DNA of 64,000 nt from Verrucomicrobiota bacterium (GTDB lineage: Bacteria; Verrucomicrobiota; Verrucomicrobiia; Limisphaerales; J093), in NCBI GenBank assembly GCA_029556615.1, contig JAKQDD010000210.1, positions 89,870 through 153,869 of the forward strand, read 5' to 3'. Positions within the stretch are counted from its first letter, which is position 1. Every line of letters starts with the position of its first letter. Of the stretch, positions 26,028 to 33,342 are shown in pieces. The notes beneath the pieces were generated by a model. That model was not told the DNA's origin. It did no database searches and saw only the letters and a list, made by a program, of their open reading frames with translations. The translations under genes and the position numbers were made by a program.

Positions 26028-29000
26028 TCAAGGGAGAGGGGCGCTTGAGAGCTTCCGCCAGGCGCGCAGGGTTTCGGTGGCCGCCCAGGCTTGCGCGTCG
26101 CAGCCGCGCGGGCTGTGGGGCGCATCGCCGTCCACGATCTCGGGCAGTTGTCCCACACAGCCCCCAGCCAGGAGACGGTCCATGCTGCCCAGGTAGGCGC
26201 GGGCGGCGGCGACGGCGGCCGGGCTGTGATCCCAGGCCTCGGCCATGGCCTCGGCCAGCATCGGCAGGGTCCAGGTCCATGCCGTGCCGTTGTGGTAGGC
26301 GGGCTTGCGCCGGGTGTCTTCGTCGCCTTCGTAGCGGCCCCAGTAGGGCCGCTCCGGGTCGTTGAGGAGCCTCCCATCGGGGGCGCGGATGGGCAGCGGG
26401 GGCGAGACCGGGAGCGGCGCCAGCGATCGAACGGCCCCGGGGATGAGGAGATGCCGCACGGCGGCGGCGACGCAGCGTCGCGCTCGCCGGCGGTCCACGA
26501 GACCGAAGGCCACCGGCAGGAGCTGATTGCTGCGCAAGGCGGTATCGGGGACTGCGGCGGCGGCTGGCATCTTGGGGCTTGCGATCAGCACGTCGGCGTA
26601 GTAGCCGGGGTCTTCGAGCCAGAAGAGAGACTCGAGGGAGGCGAGAGCGCGGTGGGCGAGCTGCTGCCAAGGTTCGGTGGCTGGCGGGACCTCGAGCCGT
26701 GCCAGGAGGCGCAGGAAGCGGATCCAGAGGGCCTGGATGCAGACGGGGTATCCTTCGCGGGGCGTACCGGCCGGGTGATTCGTATCCATCCACGTGAAAT
26801 GGGCGGGGCTCCAAACGAGGCCGGAGGCGGGGTCAACCCGGACGCCGGCGGGGGTTCCGCGGCAGTAGCCCGAACCGATCGCGCCGAGGACATCGGCGAG
26901 GGTTCGTCCCCGGGGTGCCACGTGGGTCTGGGTGAGGATCCGGACCGCATCCTTGGCGGGCTCGGCGGCGGGGCGGGCGGCGTGTGCCCATTCCTCACAG
27001 GCGACGCCGTACCAGAGAGGCGCATCGGACGTCTCGCGGTTCGAGGCGTCGTCGCCGCGCAGGTTATTGGGGAGGGTGCCCTGTTGTTCCCATCGACCGT
27101 AGACCTGGAGGATCTGACGGACGTCGTCGATTCGGTCTGCTGCCAGGAGACCGCGGGCACTGATGAGCGCATCGCGGCTCCAATCGAGGAACCAGGGGTA
27201 GCCGGCGATGATGCTCAAGGCGTTGTCCCGTCGGACGAGGAAGGCGTCGATGCCATGCTGCAGTCGCACGGCAAAGGGGTTGGGAACGGCTTTGGCCTTC
27301 GGGGATCGCGATGCGGGAGCGAGTGCGCGCTCGATCTCGGCGGTATCAGGGTCCGTGGGATCGGCGCCGACGACGACCACGCTTTCCGCGGAGGCAGGCA
27401 GGGGAATCTCGAACCAGCCGGGGCTGAAGGCATCGCCGGTGGGTTCATGTCCACGGCTGGCCTCGATCGGGTGGGGGATTGCCTCGCACCATTCGGGTTG
27501 GGGGTGGTACTGGCCGGCAGTCGTCCAGGCGCGCAGGGTGCGGCCGGGGTCGGGACGGAACTCGAAGCCGGCTCCGGGCTTGAGGCGTGTCGTTTGAGGT
27601 GCGGATCGCGGGGGCAAGGGATGGCAATGGGACGTGAAATGATGTTCGGCGCCGGGGTTGCGCCGCGTCTGGCAGTGGAAATCACGGTCCTCGAGATCGA
27701 GCCGGACGGTGAGTCGGACTTCGGCCGACGCCGGCAACGGGGAGGCTTCCGGAGGTTGATCGGGGAGTCGGCGAAAGGCGAGCACGGTGGTGTTGCGACC
27801 TGGCAGCATCGCGATGCGCAGCTCGATGGGCACCGCACGGCCGTCCCCGGCGGGGGCGACAAACTGCCAGGTGGCGGGCGGTCCCGCCGTGAATTGGACG
27901 AGGTTCGATCCGTCGAGCGGTGAGAGGAAACCGTCGGCGCTGATCCAGGCCCGGAGGCGTTTGACAAAGACATGCCGGTCGACGGGCACTTGCGGGTGGA
28001 GGTTGGCGGCGAGCAGGCAATCGTACTTCGAGTGGATGCGCCCCAGGTCGATGGCGAGGCGGGCCATCCCGCCCCGGCCGTTGGTCAGCAGGACGATGGC
28101 GGAGGCGGGATCGGGGGTTTCAATGCGATCAAGATCCGGCGTGGGCCCGAGATAGCGGAGAGACGCGATCCAGCCGGATCCGTCGGCGGCAAGGCGGTCG
28201 ACTTCGAGAGTGGCGTCTCCGGGTGTCAGGCGTGGGGGGAACAGGGCCACGTGCCCCTTTTGGGTGAGGATGGATTCGGCATGGCGCGGGTGGGGTTCAC
28301 CGGCGATGCTGACGACGGCGCGGAACGGGGAGGCGTCGAGGAGCATGAGCCAATGACGTGGCGGAACGAGTGTGACGCGGCGGAGATCGGGTTCCCGCCA
28401 GACGACCACTTGGGGGTAGGCGTCGCTGCCTTGTTCGAGAGCCGGGCGGTCGGTCGCGGGATTGCCCTCCGCCCCGAGACGGGCTGCGGCGGCGAGGAAG
28501 GCCTCGGGGTCGCGGTCGAGCCATCGCCCGAGCTCGGTCCGGTCGCGGTCGCCCAGGGCCTCGATGGGGAGATGATGACTGAGAACGGTCAGGGCGAGGG
28601 CTTCGGTGGCCCTGCGGTGGCGGTAGAGATCGCCGGCGAGACCGCGGGGTGCCGGCTGTGGGGCGAGGCAATGAACCGCTGCCGGGGCGAGGGTGCACTC
28701 GAGGGAATCGCCCTTGCGACGGAGCGTGGGCAGGGGTTGATCGAGGAGATCGACGCACGCCTTCGAGTCGAGACCGTGTTGGGCGAGCGTGGCGGCAGGG
28801 ATCGGCACCCGTTGTGGCTGCGTGGAATCGGTATTGGCCAGCACGAGGACGGTATCGGCGCCCTCGGCCGATTGCCGGAGGAGAACGTACACGGGGGCGT
28901 CCGGCGGGCTGAGGCGGGTGAGGCTGGCCCCGTCGAAGAAGCAGGGATGGGACGACAGGAGACGGTTGAGGCGGGCGAGTTCAGGCACGATGGCGTCGGG

Positions 29001-30416
29001 GTTGTCCCAGGCGAGGCCGCGGCTGGAATGGACGTTGATGCGCTCGGGGGCGAGCCATTCGCCGCCACAGGTGAAGCCGAAGGCGCCGCTGACGCTGGTG
29101 AGGGCGCAGAGGCGGTGTCGGAGGAGGGCCCAGGCCCGGCCGCGGGCGGCCAGGCGGTCGTTGTCGTGGGTCTCGCTGTAATGAACGAGCAGGCCCACGC
29201 GCTGGCTTTGGCGCAGGGCGTGATCGAGATAGCCGGCGACTTCCGTGCCGCCGTAGTTCTGGAAGAGCTCGGAGTAGGCCCACTGCAGCCCGCCCTCGGT
29301 GAGCAGGGATTCCGTTGCCTCCCACGCGCCGCCGAGGCCTTCGAGGAGAAAGACGGTGTCGGGAAACTCCTGTCGGACCCGGGCGGTGAGGTATTGCCAG
29401 ACGGGCAGGGGGACCTTGTAACCGGCGTCGCAGCGGAATCCATCCACGCCGCGACGGCACCACTCGAGGAACACTTCCCCCAGGTGATGCCGGAGAGCGG
29501 CGGACCGATGGTCCAACTCGACGAGGTCCTCCCAGGTGGTGCCCCAGGCGCCGGGGCTGACGAATTGGCCGTCGGGGGTGCGGGTGAACCACTCGGGGTG
29601 CGCTCCCTGGAGCGTGGCACCCCAGCCGGTGTGATTGATCACGACGTCCAGGAAGACCCGTCCGCCGTGCCGATGGACGGCGGTGGTGAGCTCGCGGAAC
29701 TGGTCGGTGCCGGTGGTTCGCCGATCGAACTCGACCAGTGCCGGATCGACCTGGAGCAGGTCCTGGCAGGCGTACGGACTCCCGAATCGCCCGAACCGGC
29801 CCAGCGTCGTGGGGGTCGGATTCACAGGCAGCAGATGCAAAATCCGGCAGCCCAGCGTGTCGAAGATGTGGGGCAGGACACGGATCAGATCCCGGAACTT
29901 GCCCGACGGGGGAATCACCGTGTATCCGAGCTCGTCCAGCGAGCGCAGCCGGGTCTCGAGCGCCGGATCGCTTGTCGTCCGGGCGGCCCGAGTGGGACCG
30001 AACACCCGGGTGAACGCGCAGTAAAGCGCATTCGCCGTGCGCGCGCTGTTGGGCTGGACGTTGATGCCGACGTCGGGGCCCTGGGGCCAGTGCTGCCAGC
30101 CCCGGGGATCGATTGCGTACGCCTTGGCCCGGAAATAACCCACCTCGACCAGGGGCAATCGCAGCTGCCAGGACTCCCCGTCCTGTCGCAGGGGAAGATC
30201 CCGCCACGACGCCAGCGTGGGAGGACGCCGGTTCTCGACTGAGGCGATGATTTCCGCGCGTGCGGCTTCTGCGCGCCCGAGATTGGTGCGGAGGCAGGCT
30301 CGCCATCCCGAGGGCCAAGGGCGGCCCTCGCCCGCCTCGAGGCGAAACGTCATTGTGTCTCCGACAAACCGGACCCACCGCTCCCCAGGCGCCGGGTATT
30401 GAACAAGATCAGCCAT
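26028..30416 (-). CDS. GH13 alpha-amylase-type / glycogen debranching enzyme fusion
   Basis: 1462 aa cytoplasmic enzyme of glycogen or maltodextrin breakdown. After a beta-sandwich-like N-terminus (1-130), a GH13 barrel carries its conserved regions: DVVINHTG (257-264), GFRCDAGY (nucleophile D330), LLEG (acid/base E359) and HYSETHDND (412-420). The C-terminal third is a GDE_C-type (alpha/alpha)6 amylo-1,6-glucosidase: NNLRGDDASNRETSDAPLW, FTWMDTN, YHNGTAWTWTLPM. This single-chain glucanotransferase plus glucosidase plan resembles the eukaryotic-type debranching enzyme more than GlgX. The middle region (about 600-1050) is only partly recognisable. Divergent from the PBP4 gene. Confidence 0.88.
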   Translation of the reverse strand: MADLVQYPAPGERWVRFVGDTMTFRLEAGEGRPWPSGWRACLRTNLGRAEAARAEIIASVENRRPPTLASWRDLPLRQDGESWQLRLPLVEVGYFRAKAYAIDPRGWQHWPQGPDVGINVQPNSARTANALYCAFTRVFGPTRAARTTSDPALETRLRSLDELGYTVIPPSGKFRDLIRVLPHIFDTLGCRILHLLPVNPTPTTLGRFGRFGSPYACQDLLQVDPALVEFDRRTTGTDQFRELTTAVHRHGGRVFLDVVINHTGWGATLQGAHPEWFTRTPDGQFVSPGAWGTTWEDLVELDHRSAALRHHLGEVFLEWCRRGVDGFRCDAGYKVPLPVWQYLTARVRQEFPDTVFLLEGLGGAWEATESLLTEGGLQWAYSELFQNYGGTEVAGYLDHALRQSQRVGLLVHYSETHDNDRLAARGRAWALLRHRLCALTSVSGAFGFTCGGEWLAPERINVHSSRGLAWDNPDAIVPELARLNRLLSSHPCFFDGASLTRLSPPDAPVYVLLRQSAEGADTVLVLANTDSTQPQRVPIPAATLAQHGLDSKACVDLLDQPLPTLRRKGDSLECTLAPAAVHCLAPQPAPRGLAGDLYRHRRATEALALTVLSHHLPIEALGDRDRTELGRWLDRDPEAFLAAAARLGAEGNPATDRPALEQGSDAYPQVVVWREPDLRRVTLVPPRHWLMLLDASPFRAVVSIAGEPHPRHAESILTQKGHVALFPPRLTPGDATLEVDRLAADGSGWIASLRYLGPTPDLDRIETPDPASAIVLLTNGRGGMARLAIDLGRIHSKYDCLLAANLHPQVPVDRHVFVKRLRAWISADGFLSPLDGSNLVQFTAGPPATWQFVAPAGDGRAVPIELRIAMLPGRNTTVLAFRRLPDQPPEASPLPASAEVRLTVRLDLEDRDFHCQTRRNPGAEHHFTSHCHPLPPRSAPQTTRLKPGAGFEFRPDPGRTLRAWTTAGQYHPQPEWCEAIPHPIEASRGHEPTGDAFSPGWFEIPLPASAESVVVVGADPTDPDTAEIERALAPASRSPKAKAVPNPFAVRLQHGIDAFLVRRDNALSIIAGYPWFLDWSRDALISARGLLAADRIDDVRQILQVYGRWEQQGTLPNNLRGDDASNRETSDAPLWYGVACEEWAHAARPAAEPAKDAVRILTQTHVAPRGRTLADVLGAIGSGYCRGTPAGVRVDPASGLVWSPAHFTWMDTNHPAGTPREGYPVCIQALWIRFLRLLARLEVPPATEPWQQLAHRALASLESLFWLEDPGYYADVLIASPKMPAAAAVPDTALRSNQLLPVAFGLVDRRRARRCVAAAVRHLLIPGAVRSLAPLPVSPPLPIRAPDGRLLNDPERPYWGRYEGDEDTRRKPAYHNGTAWTWTLPMLAEAMAEAWDHSPAAVAAARAYLGSMDRLLAGGCVGQLPEIVDGDAPHSPRGCDAQAWAATETLRAWRKLSSAPLP

Positions 30417-30550
30417 GGTCGTTCACCGACGTTTGCCGCCCGGCGATCGCCGGGACGGCGTCCACGGTCTCACCGGGCCATTGTCCACACAAGGCAACCC
30501 TCGACGCAAGACCTCGACGCGAGGGAATGTCTCCTTCATTCTTGAGGCGC

Positions 30551-32179
30551 ATGAGCCGGAAATGGACGGTTGTCGCCTGGGTCGACGCGATGCGGAGGAG
30601 TCGGGGCCGGTGTGTTGTCCTGGGGATCCTGGCGGGGGTTGGCGGGCTGTGGCCTGCGGGATCCGCACAGACCAACGTGCCGCCGCCCTCCCGGGTCTCA
30701 GAGCTGCGCGAGCGCCTCGAGGCCCACGTCGCGGCGGAGCGCTTTCGGCATGCCCAGTGGGGCGTGCACATTGTGGCGCTCGAGAGCGGCCGTGTTCTGT
30801 TCAGCCACAACGCCGACAAACTGATGATCCCGGCGTCGAACACCAAGCTCTACACGGGCGCCCTGGCGTTGGATCGACTCGGGCCCGGGCATCGGATTCG
30901 GACGTCGTTTTACGCAACGGGCCGGCCCAGCGCCCGGGGCACGCTGGCGGGCGACCTGATCGTGTACGGCCGCGGGGATCCCAGCTTGGCGGCGCGGTAC
31001 CACGGGGGAGACGTCGATCGCGCGCTTCAACCGCTCGTCGAGGCGGTGCGGGCAGCCGGCGTGCGGCGGGTTCGAGGAGACCTGGTGGCCGACGACAGCT
31101 ACTTCACGGATCCGCCCCTCGGCTCGGGTTGGAACTGGGATGACCTGCAGTACTACTACGGAGCGGAAGTCTCGGCCCTGACCGTGAACGACAACGCCCT
31201 GAACGTGATCGTGCAGCCCGGGCTCGTGGCGGGGCGTCACGCCGCGGTGTCGTTGCTGCCGCCCGCCCCCTTCATGGTCATCAGCAATCTCTGCCTGACG
31301 GGTCCGCCGGGTTCATCGCCGGCAGTGGACCTCTGGCGGCCGCTCAACCGGAACGTGCTCGTGGTCACCGGCCAATTGCCGGCCGGGGCAACCGGCCACA
31401 CGGACTCGGTGACGGTTCATCAGCCGGCGCTCTGGTTCGGTCACCTCCTCCGGGAGTCGTTCCGCCGACACGGCATCCGGGTCGATGGCCGTGTCCGCGC
31501 CGCAGGCGAAGCGGTCCGCGGCCGGCGGAGCGGGCCCAGCGGTCCACTGCAGGAATTGTGCGCGGTGGAATCGCCGCCGCTGTCCGAGCTCCTGGGCCGC
31601 ATGCTGAAGCCCTCGCAGAATCTGCACGCCCAGCTGTTGCTGCTCCAGGTGGGGGCCATGGAACGCCGCGCGCCGTTCGAGGCCGGGAAACCCGGCGCAG
31701 CGCTCGACGCCGCCGCGCCCGCCGGGCTCAAGGCGATGGACGCGTTTCTCGGCCGGGTGGGGATCGAACCGGGCACCGTCCTGCTCGAGGAAGGTTCCGG
31801 GCTGAGCCGGCGCAACCTGGTGACACCGAAGGCGACGGTGCGTCTGCTCGAGTCCATGGATCGGCATCCGCACGGCGCAGTGTACCGGGCAGCGCTGCCC
31901 GTGGCGGGCGTTGACGGGACGCTCCGGTTGCGATTGCGCCAAACGCCGGCGGAGGGCAATGCCCAGGCCAAGACCGGGACTCTGCGCTACGTGGTTGCGT
32001 TGTCGGGCTACGTGACGTCCGCCGCGGGCGAGCGGTTGGCGTTCTCTCTGATGCTGAACCAATACCGAAGCGGCGATCCCGCGCGGTCGGCACGGGCGGA
32101 CCTCGACGCGATCGTGGCCCTGCTGTCGGGATTCACCGGGGGCAGCGCTGCATCCGTCGACGGTCAAACACCCCGTTGA
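30551..32179 (+). CDS. dacB: D-alanyl-D-alanine carboxypeptidase/endopeptidase (PBP4 type)
   Basis: 542 aa periplasmic penicillin-binding protein of the S13 peptidase family, trimming or cleaving peptidoglycan cross-links. SxxK motif: S96 in PASNTKL; the SxN-equivalent EEGSGLSRRN; KTG motif: AKTGTLRY. The inserted domain between SxxK and SxN (about residues 125-330) is typical of PBP4. The leader is a long signal sequence (hydrophobic run VVLGILAGVGGLWPAGSA). The ATG at 30551 has GAGG at a good distance; the ATG at 30527 has its purines too close. Confidence 0.93.
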   Translation: MSRKWTVVAWVDAMRRSRGRCVVLGILAGVGGLWPAGSAQTNVPPPSRVSELRERLEAHVAAERFRHAQWGVHIVALESGRVLFSHNADKLMIPASNTKLYTGALALDRLGPGHRIRTSFYATGRPSARGTLAGDLIVYGRGDPSLAARYHGGDVDRALQPLVEAVRAAGVRRVRGDLVADDSYFTDPPLGSGWNWDDLQYYYGAEVSALTVNDNALNVIVQPGLVAGRHAAVSLLPPAPFMVISNLCLTGPPGSSPAVDLWRPLNRNVLVVTGQLPAGATGHTDSVTVHQPALWFGHLLRESFRRHGIRVDGRVRAAGEAVRGRRSGPSGPLQELCAVESPPLSELLGRMLKPSQNLHAQLLLLQVGAMERRAPFEAGKPGAALDAAAPAGLKAMDAFLGRVGIEPGTVLLEEGSGLSRRNLVTPKATVRLLESMDRHPHGAVYRAALPVAGVDGTLRLRLRQTPAEGNAQAKTGTLRYVVALSGYVTSAAGERLAFSLMLNQYRSGDPARSARADLDAIVALLSGFTGGSAASVDGQTPR

Positions 32180-32202
32180 ACGCCGGCTCTGCCGCCCCCC
32201 CC

Positions 32203-32567
32203 AATCGGCGATCCGCCCCGAATCCGTGCGGAGATCCTCCCTCGCCGATTCAGGACGGAGCGCAGATTACGGTCCCCGCCAAGCCGGCTCTGCCGCCGTC
32301 CCCAATCGGTGATCCGCCCCGAATCTGTGCGGGGATCCTCCCTCGCCGATTCAGGACGGAGCGCAGATTGCCCTCCTCGCGAAGCCGGCTCGACCGCCTC
32401 CCCCAATCGGCGATCCGCCCCGAATCCGTGCGGAGATCCTCCCTCGCCGATTCAGGACGGAGCGCAGATTGCCCTCCCCGCGAAGCCGGCTCGACCGCCC
32501 CCCCCAATCTGTGATCCGCCCCGAATCCGTGCGGAGATCCTCCCTCGCCGATTCAGGACGGACTCGG
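32203..32567 (+). repeat. Tandem array of 101-bp units (about 3.6 copies)
   Basis: Four units start at 32203, 32304, 32405 and 32506, exactly 101 bp or 101 plus one base apart. Each opens AATCGGCGATCCGCCCCGAAT (AATCTGTGATC in the last) and contains CTCGCCGATTCAGGACGGA. AATCGGCGA at the unit start is complementary to TCGCCGATT 40 bp later, so each unit can fold. The last unit is truncated after CAGGACGGA. It occupies the whole gap between dacB and the convergent NUDIX gene. A solitary unit occurs at 19326. Confidence 0.92.
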
Positions 32568-32574
32568 CCCGCGG

Positions 32575-33156
32575 CTACAGACGGGTGCTGTCGCCGCCCG
32601 CGGTGAGGGCGGGCGGGTGGAGGCTGAGATGGAAGTAATAGAGGGCCACGACAACCAGCGCATGGCGGATGTGGCCGCCCGCGACGAGGGCCGGCAACGC
32701 CTCGAGCGGCTCGAGGCGGGTCACCACGTCCTCGCTGGGATCAAACTCGACCGCGTGTTCGACGACGCAATCCTCGATCAAGACCGTGTGGCAGATGTTG
32801 TTCAGGATCGCGGGGTTCGGCGCGATCCGGCCGATGACGCGCGGGTTGCGGCCGGCGTAGCCGGTTTCCTCGCGGAGCTCACGGATGGCCGTCGCCACCG
32901 GGGAGTCGTCGGTGGGATCCGTGACGCCACCGGGGATTTCGAGCTCGACGGTGTCCGTGCCGTGCCGGAACTGCTCGATGAGGACGATCTTCCGATCCGG
33001 GGTGAGGGCGATCACGTTCACCCAATCGGGACAATCGAGCACGAAGAAATCGTGGGGCTTGCCGGTGCGCGGCGACTGCCGGATGTCCCGGCGCACGCGG
33101 AAGACCCTGTAGTCCGCCTGCATTTCTGATCCCAATCGCGGCCATGGCGCAATCAT
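32575..33156 (-). CDS. NUDIX hydrolase, ADP-ribose pyrophosphatase-like
   Basis: 193 aa. NUDIX enzymes hydrolyse nucleoside diphosphates linked to another moiety. The NUDIX box is GGVTDP...AIRELREETGY: the REUXEEXGU core is intact, while the first glutamate of GX5E is replaced by Asp in TDD. Preceding strands VIALTPDRKIVLIEQFRHG and LEIPGG match ADP-ribose pyrophosphatases. Start 33156 retains the conserved W..L...DYRVF N-terminus; ATG 33123 is the alternative. Convergent with dacB across the 101-bp array. Confidence 0.88.
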   Translation of the reverse strand: MIAPWPRLGSEMQADYRVFRVRRDIRQSPRTGKPHDFFVLDCPDWVNVIALTPDRKIVLIEQFRHGTDTVELEIPGGVTDPTDDSPVATAIRELREETGYAGRNPRVIGRIAPNPAILNNICHTVLIEDCVVEHAVEFDPSEDVVTRLEPLEALPALVAGGHIRHALVVVALYYFHLSLHPPALTAGGDSTRL

Positions 33157-33342
33157 GGGAGAGAGCCTGTCGGGACCGGCCGGGTTTGGCAACAGAGTCC
33201 TCGCCCGGACTTCTGCCGCCTGCTATACCGGCCGTCAGCCGGCCGTGCCTGCGCTGCGGCCCATGGGTTGAGCGAAGCTGAGGCCAGGACCGGCAACGAA
33301 GAACGGCCGGCGGTTCAGGGCCGCTTGCGGAAGGTCGCGTGC

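Noticed and set aside
27972..30242. 756-codon ORF, and 610-codon ORF at 26091, opposite the debranching enzyme
   Set aside because: Both mirror the GH13/GDE frame and show no family motif.
32203..32567. Possible CRISPR array
   Set aside because: Units of 101 bp are similar over their entire length with no variable spacers, and no cas gene is nearby.
33190..33215. AGAGTCCTCG near the NUDIX gene as a further element copy
   Set aside because: Only a 10-base match; the sequence on both sides does not follow module A.
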